Numbered from the stretch's first letter, positions 12,272 through 25,503 are shown. The stretch is DNA of 64,000 nucleotides from Oxytricha trifallax (GCA_000711775.1 ARYC01000058.1:186001-250000); one strand, 5' to 3'. The notes: generated by a model not told the origin, from the sequence alone. A program made the numbers and translations.

Positions 12272-15200
12272 ATGGAATCAATCAAAACTTGCAATTCTTA
12301 AAATACATAATATTGTAGGAATACATTTGAATTTGGAAAATTAATTAAAAATAAATTAATTATAAATCAAAATCGTGGCAGTAAAAATTGGCCAATTTAA
12401 ACGATCTTGGGCTCATTCGATAGAGAATTCAAAATTAGCTGGACTTTACTATTGGCGGTACTATTTTATTCGCATCCCTGGAGCGAGATAACTCGACTTT
12501 AATGTTGAGGTATAATTTAATGAATTAAGATGTGTTTTATTAAAGTCGAGTTATCTCGCTCCAGGGATGCGATAAAATAGTACCGCCAATAGTAAAGTCC
12601 AGCTAATTTTGAATTCTCTATCAAATGAGCCCAAGATCGTTTAAATTGGCCAATTTTAACTGCCACTATTTTGATTTATAATTAATTTATTTTTAATTAA
12701 TTTTCCAAATTCAAATACAATATAATATTTATTTATTATGAATATTATGTTTATGATTTTTAATTTATCATTAATTAGTATTTTATGAATTTAAACTTTG
12801 TTTAAAGATGAACTCGAGAGTTTAGATGCTTTTGAGAAAAATGTGTAAGATTATGGGTTTAGCTATATCGAGAATTTTTTCCAAGAAATTAAACTTAAGT
12901 TTCAAAGAATCTTTGACTTACATAGATAAAATCACAAGGATGTTGAACTTTCAAAATTATTCAGTTAATTGTCTGAGTTAATGGATAAGGAGAATGTTAC
13001 TTTTGAGACAATAAATTTCAGATTAGAGAAGCTATAGTTTGCTATTACCTCACAATTATCATGCAATCTATTTTCTTATAGTATTATTACTTTTAAGTTT
13101 AATCACTGGGGATCAAGCTTAAAATAGCGTATGTCGTCAAGTAACTTTTGCATTATAGATTTGAAAACATTGAGAATCATAAAACTTAGGGGATTAAAAA
13201 GGACTTCTCTAATATCGCTAACATTTTATCATCAGTTTTGTTGTTTTAATTTTTAATGAATCTAAATTTCTATAATTTTTGCTTATTTATGCATTTATGC
13301 ATTTTCATTTAAAATTAATTTATATTTATAATCCCGTAAACTCTCGAGTGTTTACCTTGACAAAGTGCCTTAAAAAATGAAGTTTGAACCTTGTAAATAA
13401 AATTCTGTTGTTGGCAATTAATATTAGAATTAAAATTTTTGGAATTCTGATCAAAACTTTTCAAAGCTAATTTATAAATATATTAATTTATTAAGTAAAT
13501 GGTAAAATAAATATGAATTAAATAATAAATACAACTAACTAGCAAACATGATTTTTTTTATTATAAGAATTTTGCTATGAGAAATAGATTTTTAGTTGTC
13601 GAATAAAACTGGGTTCTAGTACATTTATTACTCTAATTTAATTTAATTATTAGTATTTATAATAAGCATAGTTCATAAGACGAATTCAATATAGCAAAAC
13701 CTTTCGCATAAGCTTAATCATCTTCTAAAATTTCTAAGTAGATTGATTTCTTTTAAAAAATCTCACTCGAAGGATAAGAAGAATTTGAAGATCTACTCAA
13801 ATTTGAAAACGATGAGTTTATCTAGAGAATTAAATTTGAACAAGATGTTAAGCTTCCCACATCCATTCTTTAATCAAGTGAAGAGACTAAGACTGAGTTT
13901 TAAATTATTCAACAATTTGGTCCATGCATCAAGAAAACTTTTTGGGTTTTTGAGAATGATTCTGTTTTGAAGTCTATCAAGTCGTAATCTGATGGCAGTA
14001 ATCCTATCTTCTTCACAAAGCAGCCAAATTAATTTAATTTATTTAATTAACTTTAATCAAGATGTTCAGTTTGGTTACAGAGTATTATTAAAAGAAATAG
14101 AGCATTTTATTTAAATAATACAATAAAAATAGCCGATTATCAAGCAATTTGTTTAATTTAGGAATATTAATAATAAGTTATTTATAATATTAATAGAAAA
14201 CTATAAATATACAATATGGAATCTTCAAGGAATCGATAAAAAGAAAGTATTGATCCTCAAAGCAGCTCAAGTAAAATTTGCTCATCTTAATTTTGTTGAA
14301 ATTGATGGTCAAGGATTATAAATTTTATTATTTTTGAGAATATTCTAGTATCTGACCACTGATATCAACAAATAAATTGAGAATTCTTACTAAGCATTCT
14401 TAGAGACAAAGAGAGACAAATCGTACAGCTTCTGTTTTAATGACGATTGTTATAGAGTAGAGTTTAGCGATGATATGCAAGAAATGTTTGAAATTTTGAA
14501 CATTCAGACTAACCAAGGGAGAATCTTAAAACGATTTGAGGTTATCCAAGAACCCACTATTTTACTAAGACCTTAACCTCAACTGAAATGGATGGTCACA
14601 ACTGCCAACATTCATATAAATTTTAGGCAAAAATAATAGTTATATATTAAATATATTAGTTAAAATTAAATTAAATTGTACTATACTGCGAAAATCAATC
14701 TTCTATAACTATTAAATTAAAAAAGCTCTAAATTTAACAAAATCTAAAAAATAAAAAATATTAGTTTTCAACAACGAGATCAATTAATTATTAATGCCTG
14801 ATATAAAAATTGGTGATTACATTTAAAACCCCATAGATCAATTAAGAAGCAAGATTGCTGTTTTGAAAAATTATATTAAGAATAAGTAATTGTCGTAATT
14901 TTAAATAATTGGAGTAATTATTAAAACTATTGACACGATTTATTATTTTAATAAATAATTTAAACAGGATTATAAAATCAACTTCAGCCTAATCATTTTT
15001 AATTCAGCCAATAAATATTAATCCTTAATCTAATTGTTCTTATATATCCATGGGGTTTTATATGAAAAAATTAAATTTTAATATATATCAAGATGATGAA
15101 GTTTTAATCAAGAAGTCTACTAAAAATAATTCTACTAAAATAGTTTTATGGTAAAAAATTTCATTAAAAAAAAAGTTTAATTATACATTAGCTTGACCCA

Positions 15201-17451
15201 TTAAATACATTTAGGAAAGTTTGTGAACATTTAATTATAAATCATTTCAATTGAAATATACAATCTTGGGAATTTAAAAGTTATATCACATCTTAAATAT
15301 TGATGATTAATGATTTAAAATCAAATAAATTTAACATATCAATGTTTAATACTAAAATCAAACCATCATTTTAGTCGTGACGTAGACGTATCTGAGTGAG
15401 TTGACGTGGCAAACTTCTGTGACGTGGCAATCGTAAAGTAGAAAACTCCGAAAAAACCAATCTCGCTATTACCTAGTCTTCTCCCAAAATCAAGATGTCA
15501 CCACGACAGAGCTTGTGAGTTCGGTGATAGAAGGTGGAGAAAAATGCTTACCGATCCCACCGCTGCTGGGAAACGTAATCCCTATCCTTTCGCTGTGGAA
15601 GCTTCAGTACCCTAACCAGGTGTGGGAGAAAAATCCTTATCGTTGGTTTCAATGGTTCAGTCTTCTCACTTCGAAGGCAGAGCGTACCTTCTTCCTGCTC
15701 CCTATTACCTTGGAAACTGAACTCAAGCCAGGAAGCTCATCTATCCAGGGAAATCCTTAGCGTGGAGACGACTCGAGGAGTCTAGGATCTGACAGATTGA
15801 TCCCCGCCGACTGGCCCCTAATTGCGTTGCGCCCAGCAACCTCCTACCTGCCCTCGGTATTCCTTAGTGTAGTAGAAAGCTCTATCAGAAAGTCTCCAGC
15901 CTCGGGCCCCTATGGGTCACCCTATCCTTATAACTTTCTAATTTAATAATATTTTACATCTTTAATATACTTTTACTAATTTGTTAATTTTATTAGTTTT
16001 TTTACTATTAATTCATATGATTGATAGTACTTTAAAGTATAACTTTGAAAATAGTTGTGCTGATGTTTTTACTTGTGCTTATTAGTAAATGCTTTCTGAA
16101 AAGAGAAATATCACTAAATATTTTGCCTTTGATATTAAAGAATAATAATTTCAGAATTTCTTTTAATTATAAATATAAAATTAAATAATTTTAAGTTATT
16201 GATTCTTTTCATTTTAATTTAAAATAATAAACAGTATAAATTTGAATAAATAATAAACTGATTTTTATAATTTAATAAGCAAACCACATATTCTATAAAT
16301 TTGAGTTACAGTAATTCATTTACATCAGGAGTAATAATGAGTGTTCCTCCACCCTAAGAGAGTTACAGTATTAGTTTGTAAATTATATTAAATGGAGAAA
16401 AAAAAATAATCCTAAAAATTTAATAATTTAATCTAAAACTTTTTGAAATTTCTAAATTGTAATTAATACGATTTCTCAATAAGTTTGTAAGCTTTTATTT
16501 CTAATTTATTTAAATTCATAAATGTATATATTCACAGTATTGACTTGATCAAAAGTTACATTAACTTATCTTAGATCCCCAACTATTTTGATTATATAAC
16601 TACTTTTGACTAACTCTCCCCATCTAACACATAGAAATTGACAATTACTCAATAGTAAAATAAATCTAATTTCATTTGTTTGATAAATGAAAAAGATGCT
16701 GAGTTTCTTTACATTTAGAAATTATTTCTTGAGAGTTTCAATAAAAATGTAGTAGTTGTTGCTTAATAGCAGCAATAGATATAATAACCAAGGGTAAAAG
16801 TTATCAAAATTGAAAAGATATTCAACAAGTCATTGTATGAGAGATTCGTGAATGAAATTAAGTTTATGATGAAGAAGAATCCAGAAAGAGAATTTGAAGA
16901 TATAACTAATTTTAGAATTTCTTCACTTTGAATTAATTTAAATTAAAATATTTATATCTTGAAACATCTTTTTCATGGATCAAGAAATGTGGAGCCTTCA
17001 CTTATTTACGACAGCAGTATTGGTTTCGATTTCAGACTTTCAGGCGATGGGTGTCTTTATGGAAGAGGAGCATATTTTGCCAAAGACTCAGGATACTCAG
17101 ACACCTATAAGTACAGAATTCCTAATTCTTCTCAATACTAAATGTTTGTTGCTCTTGTTTTAACTGGAGAAAGTATTACTATGAAAAGTCATGTAAAAAA
17201 TAATAATTTTATTGATTTTTTAAATGATACTAATCTAAAAGCACCTCCCTGTAAACCTGGAAGCAAAACTGAGAGATACGACTCTGTCCATAATGGATTT
17301 TAAGATCATTATATTGTCTATGAGCATTACAGAGCATATCCAGGCTATTATTCAATAGAAATTTATTGCTAAAAAGAAGATGTTTATAAATTAAATATTT
17401 GTAATAAATTACTTTTTATGACAATACCTCATTACATATGAAAGCATCTGA
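12272..17451 (+). CDS. Split PARP-like gene, copy B
   Basis: Blocks: 12272-12290 (MESIKT), 12793-13070 (DELESLDAFEKN), 13098-13192 (GSSLKQRMSSSNFC), 13340-13475, about 13700-14040 (KLPTSILQSSEETK, FWVFEND), 14053-14095 (NQDVQFGYRVL), 14225-14322, 14345-14640 (WWE-like, YRVEFSDDMQEMFE), 16018-16140, 16262-16395 (SVPPPQESYSIS), 16560-16920, 16957-17205, 17220-17350 and 17422-17451. Frames are open with TAA/TAG as glutamine. In-frame joins occur at AAACTT (12285-12290 / 12793-12798), AAACT, AAT, TAT and ATAT, and the final TA join gives PGYLITYESI-TGA. The first IES is enlarged by a 410-bp MITE-like element and the 14640-16018 spacer by a GC-rich insert. This is the cleanest copy and is likely functional after rearrangement. 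Confidence 0.82.
12291..12798 (+). other. First IES of copy B, pointer AAACTT
   Basis: Direct repeat AAACTT at 12285-12290 and 12793-12798 bounds a 508-bp spacer (with one repeat). Joining gives an open frame through MESIKTLFKDELESLD. Most of the spacer is a MITE-like element (12312-12721), so the germline-limited segment has grown by transposon insertion without touching the junction. Confidence 0.78.
12312..12721. mobile_element. Foldback MITE, family M, copy 1
   Basis: Begins ATTGTAGGAATACATTTGA and is an almost complete palindrome. Each arm carries TGGCAGT, GGACTTTACTATTGGCGGTA, GGGATGCGATAA-like and GAGATAACTCGACTTTA strings. The right terminus is missing about 8 bp relative to the left. 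Copies at 34391-34809 and 62675-63083 share the ends and length. No coding capacity, so presumably mobilised in trans. Confidence 0.88.
15365..15945. other. GC-rich insert in an IES of copy B
   Basis: About 580 bp of roughly balanced base composition inside sequence that is mostly A+T. It starts with two spaced copies of TGACGTGGCAA (about 15402 and 15419). It holds degenerate repeats of an AAAATCCTTATCG-like string (near 15546, 15632, 15750). An open frame covers 15515-15760, but its sequence resembles no known protein and looks like chance in GC-rich DNA. It lies in the same inter-block spacer as the GC-rich insert of copy D. It may be part of a non-LTR or other transposon; identity unknown. 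Confidence 0.5.
16560..17451 (+). CDS. PARP catalytic region of copy B
   Basis: Block 16560-16920 encodes YFDYITTFD, a linker rich in glutamine codons, then VIKIEKIFNKSLYERFVNEI. Block 16957-17205 has LFHGSRNVEPSLIYDSS, GFDFRLSGDGCLYGRGAYFA and FVALVLTGES. Block 17220-17350 has KAPPCKPGSKTERYDSVHNG and DHYIVYEHYRAYPGY. The final 30-bp block supplies LITYESI then TGA. H of LFHG and Y of GRGAYFA are the NAD-binding residues of the family; the third residue is H. Two in-frame TAA codons that must be glutamine lie inside strongly conserved motifs, fixing the genetic code. Confidence 0.88.
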
Positions 17452-19104
17452 TTTTAATTTGATTTAGTAATTCACATTTGTATGATATTAAAGGAGACAT
17501 GATATTTGACTCTATTAAGCATTAATCTTCGCAAATTATTACATTGTAAATTTATGCCTAATTTTAAATTTGATAATAAAATTTATTTAATTTTAATAGA
17601 TCTAAAATATGTTTATTATACTTATTTTTACAATCTACTTTTTATATGCAGTTTCAATAAAAAATAATAAGTCTAAATAATGTATTTATTTACTGGTCAA
17701 CTTCTGAAATTTTTACAATCAATTTTCTAAATTTTGCCGGCGTAAAAAAATTAAATAAAAAACCTTGATGTGCATTTGATCTTTTTAATGAACTCTAATA
17801 CTTTTTCAATAAATTATTTATGATAAAATATTTTCTTAAAATAATATAGTTTAAATTTTAAGACGCCAAAATATTTTTTGCCGAGAATTTTAATTAATGA
17901 TTATTTGTAACAAATATTAATTTTATAATGTATCATCTTAATAGCTTTCTTATTCATTCTTAATAGATAACATGAGAATATAAATTAAATTTTAAAAATT
18001 TATATTTAAATACTCTCATTTAATTTTTTTTAATAAAAGTAAATAAATGAATTATATTTAAAAATATATATTTCTAAATTAATTTGGTATTTCTAAAGAA
18101 CTTAAATTATTTTTTAATAAATAATTAGATGGAATAAAATTTGATTGTAAAAAATATTTTTTATGATAATTTTTTCTTAATTAAAAATGATAATTTTTTA
18201 TTGAATTTATATGTAAGTAAATATGAAAAGAAAAGCAAAATAATAACTAAATTATTTATTTAGATTATTATTCAATCATATTTTATTTCCTTTGAGGAAA
18301 AAATGAAATGAATGGTTAATTTCATGAAATAAATCTTTACAGGGGTCATCATTTCATATGAGTTTGGATGGATTTTTCTAATTATATTAATATTTTTTCA
18401 TCAAATTTAGGATGTAAACTTTAAATTATTAGTTCATTTAACCTGCATGATTCTTTATTTCTATCATTATAATTAAGAAATTATTTATGAAATAGGAGGT
18501 TAGCTTATTTATTTTTATAAATTATAGATATATTAAATTTTAAATTACTTATATTAAAAATTAGTTATAAATGTTAATAATTTTGAGAATAAGTTATTTT
18601 GATTTGATAAAATTCTTTTTAATATAGACAAATTGTATATTATTTTATTCATATTTATTGTTATAATAAATATATATTTAAAATAATAAAGTTGAATGTG
18701 GTATAATTTTAATTTTATATAAATCTACTTTAATATGTTTTGAATTTTTATTACGTTAAATCAATTTAATTATATACTATCATATTTTGGAAAACTTTAT
18801 TATATTGATAATTTTAAGATTTATAGTTTTCCTTTTGATTTTGTGCTATAATTTATTTTATGAATATTTTAGGAGCATAATTATAAATATCATTATAATT
18901 TTTATCTAATTTTTAACCTATTTAATTTTTATTAATTTGACAATAGTAATTTAGGTTTAAAAATAATTAATTTTCTCTCAGTATTTAAATTATTTTATAA
19001 TTTTTTCGATAAGTCAAACTTAGTTTAAACCAATTGAATTTATGAAATAAATTTTAAGTCTAAAATTTAAAATAAACTTTAAAATTTTTTTATCGAATAG
19101 TTTT
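17452..19104. other. A+T-rich spacer between copies B and C
   Basis: Extremely A+T-rich, with no conserved block, repeat partner or long open frame recognised. Confidence 0.55.
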
Positions 19105-19170
19105 TTATTTTTTCTGTTGATACAATTATTTGTTAAAATTAAATTTAAATTTTTTAACTTAACAACTTTG
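19105..19170 (+). promoter_or_regulatory. Conserved 5' flank of copy C
   Basis: Contains TTTTTTCTGTTGATAC and ATTTGTTAAAATTAAATTTA, the block also found immediately before the ATG of copies B and D. Candidate leader or promoter, inferred from conservation only. Confidence 0.42.
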
Positions 19171-22100
19171 ATGGAATCATATCAAACTTAAATATAAAAC
19201 AATATAATACAAAATGTATATCAATAATTTCATTTTTTATATATTAATGTATATATAAAATGATTTAAAGATAAAATTTAATATTTTTTTATTTAATATT
19301 ATTTTAAATAAACTCTTTACTCAGATGAACTTAAGGATTTAGATAAATTTGAGAATGATATTCAGATAATGGACATAAATTTTGAGTAAATTTTTTCTAA
19401 AAAACAAAAAAAAGAGTTGTAAAAATCTTTGACTTATGGAGAAAAAAGAGTGAGGATGCTGATCTTAAAGCATTGTTCAAATAATTATCTGAATAAATGA
19501 ATAAAGAAAAAGTTACTTTTAGTAAAATAGAAAATAGATTGGTGGAGTTTTAGATGGCTATTACCTTATATTTTCTGGTAAATTATTAAATTAAAAGTTC
19601 TCTATAAATAAATTTATCTAATTATGTTTAATAAAAAGGGATCAAGCTTGAGTAAACATATTTAATCAAGTAACTTTTGCACAGAAGATTTGAAACAATT
19701 AGAATCATTAAACTTAGAAGAGATAAAAATTTGCTTAAAATTTTCTTAAATTTTTACTTTAAAAATAAGGAATATCTAATTTATATTTCTATGTTGAAAT
19801 TCTCAAGAAAATAATTTAAAATTAATGTAATTACATAATTTTTTTTTCACTTTTTTAAAAAGAAAACGAAACAATTATATTTCTCCAAAACTCTTGCGAT
19901 ATTATCTTAAGAATTTAAACATAAAAGCCTTATCTGAAAATGCTTAATAAAATTCTGTTCTCAAGAATCTCCCTCAGAATTACAATTTATGGAGTCCTGA
20001 CCACAACAAGCTGATTATAAAAAAATAAATAAAAATTACTTTTTGCTTTGTGTAAAAATCTAAATTAATTTAAGATATGAGTAATTATGTTTTTTTTAAC
20101 AATATTAGAATTACTTCATTTCAATAATTTCAATTTAAATTACATCTTTGCTAGAAAAAAATTGAAGTTATTTACTTTTCTTAAATAATTGCAACAATTA
20201 GTATATATTATTAATCAAAGGTTTAAGGAAATTATTACTGGCTTTTAGCCAAATAAATTGTTTAATTAGGATTTTCTTCATCATTTTGTCTTTCCAATCA
20301 ATTAATTAGTATATTAAATTTTTATTTCAATCTATTGAAAGTCAATTGAGATATTAAAAATATAGTTGTAGTAATAATAAGGCAATTAAAGCTATCAGCT
20401 ACAACGAGACTGTTTTATATAAGGATGCTCTTTCTATGTAAATTTAATATCTCAAAATTATAAAGAAAAAAAATTAAACATAGATAATTAATTAACATTT
20501 TTGCCTCAAATTGTTCTATTTATTAACCAAATATAATTGTTGAACTATTGGATAATTTAACTTCGAACATTGTAGAATTTACATTAAAATATCAAATCTT
20601 TCATATCCATAAACATTTTTACTTTTTTTAATAAACTTTATATTTTAATAGGAAATTTAATTTTTTCAATGTTTTATATTGATTTATGTGATATTATAAT
20701 TAGCATAATCAATCAAAATTAATAAAATTTAGATTATAAAAATGCTTATTAATATAAATAAAAAGTCAATAATTTATTATATAAAGTACTAAGCTTATTG
20801 ATTAAAATTCAGCAAAGAATTTAGCTCTTTCTAAAAATAAATCATCAATAAGATAGAACAATAAACTTCAGAACTTTAAAGAATAAAAAGAAAACAAGGA
20901 CAAATCATTTTCAAACTCTCTTCCCAGTTAATTTGCTAATCTACTCTAAGAAGTTGATGAAGAGATAATCCAGCGAATCATAAGTTAAGTTGAACTTATG
21001 CTTCCCACATCCATTTTATAATCAAGGGAAGAAACAAAGAGTGGGTTGTAACTTGTTCAACAATTTGGTCCATGCATCAAGAAAGCTTTTTGGGTTTTTG
21101 AGAATAACTCTTATTAGAAAGCTAGAAAGTCTTAAATTAATGGTAGAGATCCTGTTTTCTTCACAAAATAACCGAATCAATTTTAATATTATATAATTAA
21201 AATCAAGATGTTCAATTTGGATTCAAAATATTATCAAGATAATTACTATTTCATTATGAAAAAATTAAATTAATTTATCTTCTTCTAAAGCAAATTTAAA
21301 CTTAATGAATTAATATCAAAGATTTCATAATAATTAATAAACTTTTATTAAATATATAATTACAATATTAAATCATCAAGTAATCGATAAATTGAAAATA
21401 GTGGACCTCAAAGAATTTCAAGTAAACTTTCCTCATACTGACTTTGTTTAAATTGAAGGTGAATGTTTCTAAATTATTTTTTATGATTAATATATTCATT
21501 CTGGCATCTCAGTATTGGAATTAACAAATAAATTGATAATTCTTACAAAAATTTCCTAGACTTTTAGAAAGATCAATCAACAAGCTTCTACTTTAATAAA
21601 GATGCTTATAGAGTGGAGTTTAGCGATAATATGTAAGAAATGTTTGAAATCATAAATATTAATACTAACCAAGCGAAAGACCACATGAGACCTCCCGAAG
21701 ACGATCGGTGACTTGAGCGGTATAAATCAAGTCAGTCCAGTATATGGGTGTCGTTCCCCTTAGTCAGATGAAATTGGATCGCCAAAAGTCAAAGTATGAA
21801 TATCTGATTATATCTGGCTGGCTTAAGCCCCATTATTAATTTCCGTACATCATTATATAATTAAAATACTAACCAAGGGAGACTACTGAAGAGATTTGAA
21901 GCTATCCAAGAACCCACTATCTCAATCAAAATTAATAATGAAATTAAATGGAAAGTTACAGCTCAAAATATTAATGAAAATATTATTAAGTATGTGAGAT
22001 TATAAAATTTTTTAGAATACAAATAAATTATTTATAGGCTCATTTTTTAACTGATAAAATTGGTATAAAAATATAGGAAATATGTTTTCCTATATTAGAT

Positions 22101-25100
22101 AATTTGTTTTGTACTCTGCTTCAAATTTAAATTATTTCAATAGGAAATAAAGTTTATTGAATTTATATTTACAAAAAAAAAGATATAGAATTACTTAGTA
22201 AAATTTTTGAGTAATTTTAATTGCCTAAGCAAATTTTAGAATAGAAATTACATTATTTTAATAACTAGTTATCAGTATCTCATCGTATTTATATTTTCTT
22301 TTTTAATATTGTATAACTCTTATTATTTTATTAATTTTATTAATTTTAAAAATTAATCGCACTCTTAAGTATTATTTTGAAAAATGTTCTGAAATATTTT
22401 CTTGTGCTTACAATAAAATGCTTTGTGAAAAAAGAAACATTACTCAATATTTTACTATCTGTATACCAAAATAATATTGAAATTTAATATATTAAAACTA
22501 CTGAAAATAAATAACTTTGATAGTAAAAAATTGCTCAGATTTGTATAAATTACCTCTAATTAAGAAAGTATAAATTAAATATTTATTTTGTATTATTAAA
22601 TAACTTTAGGTTAATTGGATTATACGAAAAATATACTAATAAGAGCACTTTCATATAAATATTCAAATTAATTTGAATTCGATATAGTTTTTCTTCATCT
22701 TTATCCATGTTAATTTTTTACATAAGCCTCTCTAAACTGCACCCCTTTACAACATATTAATATTCTTATGATGGGTCTATGATAATCGAAATGCTTTAAA
22801 TTTAAGTGTAATTATTACGTCCATATTTTGAACCATATTATTGTCAGATTTTTTTGAATCACCACTAATCTTTATCAAGTTAAAGTTTAATAAGCTGAAT
22901 ATTATCAAATACAATATTTTTTTCAATAATCAGATTAAGTATTAAATCTACTTTAACTACAATATCAAAAAACCACAGGGAGTTATATTAAGCATTAATC
23001 CATTCAGGGAGGAATATCACATTAATAAGTAAGAAAGTATTTAAAAAATTTGATTCGTTTAATTAATAAACTTTCTGGCTAAAAAAATTAATTTATTAAA
23101 TAAATAAGTTTTTAACAACAAACAAATGAATCCTATGACAATTGTATTTGATATAATTATTTATTTTAATTCAAATATTTAAAAATTATTTCTTATTTTT
23201 TTTAATGATAATACCTTTTTTTTAATCTCTCATTTTTTAAGGATATTATTTAACAATGATTTCCTTAGAATCTTTGTAGAAAACTTATACTTCTAATGTC
23301 TTTTCGACAACTCTTCTCTAAAATTTCGGAATAGATAAGAGAAATTATTCGTAAAATCTACTTATAAATTTTTTGATATTTCGGTCTCACATTTAGTTGG
23401 TTTGTTTCAAATCGAAATCAATAAAAAAAATTACACTAAAAATGAAATTTTAAACCTTCTAAATTCAACCCAGTATTTATCCAGGATCCTCTACTCTCGA
23501 TTATTGAACTATTTTTTATGATTCTATTTAACCTATTTATCTCAAGATTTAACCATTTTTAATCTATGTTTCTACAGCTTTACCTGTGAAAGGAGGAAAT
23601 CATCCATTTCCGTTTTACAACTGCCTTTATTGAAATAAATTAAAAAATATTTTTTTGAGTTCACACCATTCAAGAAATGAACTGCAAATCTAAGTCGTTC
23701 TTTTGCTTTATAGAGCTTCACTTCATATGAAGAGAATAAACAAGCATATCTCAATTAGAAACGCTGGTTATTTACCATATTATTTATTTTCATTGATAAT
23801 ATCTAATTTGATTTAGTTTCCTATTCCAGAGCATAAGTAGTTCATGTTATAATGAAAAAGTCTAGCTCACAATAAATAATTGTTATATATAAATATAAAG
23901 TCTTTCCAAAATTATCTTTTTAAACGTTTTATTTATATCACATTGCTATTTCATAATATTGGTTTTCTAATTTTTTCATCCGTTTAATTGGACACATAAA
24001 CTATTCATCAATATTAATTTTAAAGCAATATCAATTTTAAAATAATTTTTTTTTTAATTTTCAAATTTATTAACATCAAACACGAATTTTTTTGTCTAAA
24101 ATCTCGTTATTTGTATAATAAAAAATAAATGGATATATAATTTATCTATTCTAATAATCTCATTAATGAACTTTTGTTTTTTTTTTAAGAATTTATTTAT
24201 AAAAAAGATATATGAAATTAAGATTACAATAAAAATCAAATTTAATTTTTAAAATCTAATCTATTTTTAAAATGATATTTTGGTATATAGATACTTATAG
24301 GGATGGGGGTCAAAATTTCTTAGATTATTATATATGATGAATTTATTTATTGTTATCTGAATTACATTATTCTATAAATCCATACATTCAAAATATAAAA
24401 CTTTGATATCAGTTTTGCATTTTAATTTATAAAATAATTTAAAGTTAAACTTATAAAAAATATTTGGAAAAATATTTGCTTTAAAATAGCGATTTGTCCC
24501 AGAAATCAACTATTCTATTCATTTTAAAATAATCAAACATTATAAGAACTTATATTAAGCTACATTTTTTTAGAAAAATATCCCCTCTAACTAAAAATTT
24601 TCTTTGAATTTTATTTTATTTTACAGTATTGAGATGGTGAATTGTTTTAATTTTTAAGGTGAGACTTACAAATACTTCAATTATATAACAACTTTTGATC
24701 GCCAATCACAGTCAAACAAACAATATTTATCAAAACCCTAATAATTAAGCCTATCTAACTTCATTTTGATATTAGGTGAGAAAAATGCTGAATATCTTTA
24801 CTTATAAAAACTATTTTTTCGACAGTTTTTATTATGGAAAAGTAGACTCTTAATAACAACTTATAATATCATAAGAAATACCTAAAATTATCAAAATTGA
24901 AAAGATATTCAACAAGCCATTGTATGATAGATTCATTAATGAAATTAAGTTCATGAGTTAGAAGTACCCAGGAAAAGACTTTGAAGATATAATTTTAAAG
25001 CTTTTTTTATGTTATAATGTAGCATTTGTTTCATGGCACTAGAAATGTGGATCCTTCTTTGATTTTTGATAGCTTCATTGGATTTGATTTTAGACTATCA

Positions 25101-25503
25101 AATGACAAATGCTTTTTTGGAAGAGGAGCTTATTTTGCCAAAAACTCAGGATACTCATATTCTTATAGACATAGTATTCCTAATTCTACAAATTAATATC
25201 AAATATCTTTTGCACTTGTCATAACTGGGGAAAGTATTACTTTTGACTAGAATTGTAATTTATAATTGTTTCAATATTTTAATTTAAATTAGCCTGATTT
25301 AAAAGCACCACCCTATAAACCTGGCAGTAATATTTAGAGATATGACTCTGTTCACAATAGATAGCTTGATCACTATATTGTTTATGATCATTACAGAGCA
25401 TATATCCTGGCTATTAGTTAATTTTAAATTAATTTTATTTATAACATATAAAAACTAAACCAAAAATACACAGCAATATCTCATCACTTATGACATTATA
25501 TGA
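19171..25503 (+). CDS. Split PARP-like gene, copy C
   Basis: Blocks: 19171-19188 (MESYQT), 19310-19580, 19640-19720 (GSSLSKHIQSSNFC), 19875-20020, 20811-21190 (one open frame, KSFSNSLPSQ to FFTKQPNQ), 21206-21235 (NQDVQFGFKIL), 21371-21475, 21509-21990 (WWE-like, interrupted by a SINE-like insert at 21674-21864), 22340-22470, 24628-25000, 25017-25255, 25285-25425 and 25474-25503. Joins at AAACT, AATCAA, AATATTA and TATAAT restore the frame. The second block carries a one-base frame change relative to other copies, the third block has an indel near its end, and AYPGY is altered by a 2-base insertion near 25400, so the copy may be a young pseudogene unless these are sequence errors. The spacer before the catalytic part holds a minus-strand gene. 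Confidence 0.75.
19189..19314 (+). other. First IES of copy C, pointer AAACT
   Basis: Direct repeat AAACT at 19184-19188 and 19310-19314. Collapsing it reads MESYQTLYSDEL in frame. It is a short A+T-rich spacer without insertions, close to the ancestral size also seen in copies A and E. Confidence 0.72.
21674..21864 (+). mobile_element. SINE-like insert with 13-bp duplication
   Basis: A 191-bp segment of much higher GC than its surroundings interrupts the WWE-like block of copy C. AATACTAACCAAG stands on both sides (21661-21673 and 21865-21877), and the 3' end runs into an A/T tail. Possible RNA polymerase III boxes: CGGTGACTTGAGCGG (A-box-like, about 21704) and GGTGTCGTTCC (B-box-like, about 21748), spaced as in tRNAs. 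Removing the insert with one repeat restores NTNQGRLLKRFE, identical in layout to other copies. It is probably a tRNA-derived SINE that now behaves as an IES; the tRNA relation is tentative. Confidence 0.62.
22700..23850 (-). CDS. Unknown minus-strand split gene inside copy C
   Basis: Several reverse-strand blocks lie in the spacer between two blocks of copy C: about 23850-23755 (CSGIGNQIKLDII, KQPAFLIEICLF), 23754-23572 (open, fused to the previous one by a frame change), 23510-23450, 23400-23235 (VDFTNNFSYLFRNFREELSK) and 23020-22880 (LPEWINAQYNSLWFFD). The same blocks in the same order occur on the minus strand inside copy D (about 46070-45110), with amino-acid similarity but diverged spacers. 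That pattern indicates selection on a protein. Frames shift between blocks as expected for unremoved IESs. No family is recognised; the LPEWINA block is hydrophobic and aromatic. Confidence 0.5.
24628..25503 (+). CDS. PARP catalytic region of copy C
   Basis: Block 24628-25000 gives MVNCFNFQGETYKYFNYITT, then IIKIEKIFNKPLYDRFINEI. Block 25017-25255 has LFHGTRNVDPSLIFDS (with a shift into the CF frame near its start), GFDFRLSNDKCFFGRGAYFA and FALVITGES. Block 25285-25425 has KAPPYKPGSNIQRYDSVHN and DHYIVYDHYRAY; a small insertion then displaces the PGY codons. The terminal block encodes YLITYDII-TGA. H and Y of the NAD site are kept and the third position is H, as in the other copies. Confidence 0.78.

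Noticed and set aside
13743-13970. Alternative frame starting MISFKKSHSK in copy B
   Set aside because: The neighbouring frame carries KLPTSILQSSEETK and FWVFEND, conserved in all copies; this one is a shadow.
15515-15760. Open frame in the GC-rich insert of copy B
   Set aside because: Lacks a standard start, resembles no family, and the insert is GC-rich, which lengthens chance frames.
20990-21196. Alternative frame starting MNLCFPHPFYNQ in copy C
   Set aside because: Same situation: it overlaps the conserved block in a different frame.
21674-21864. A functional tRNA gene in the SINE-like insert
   Set aside because: The A- and B-box-like strings are imperfect and no full cloverleaf could be drawn by eye.
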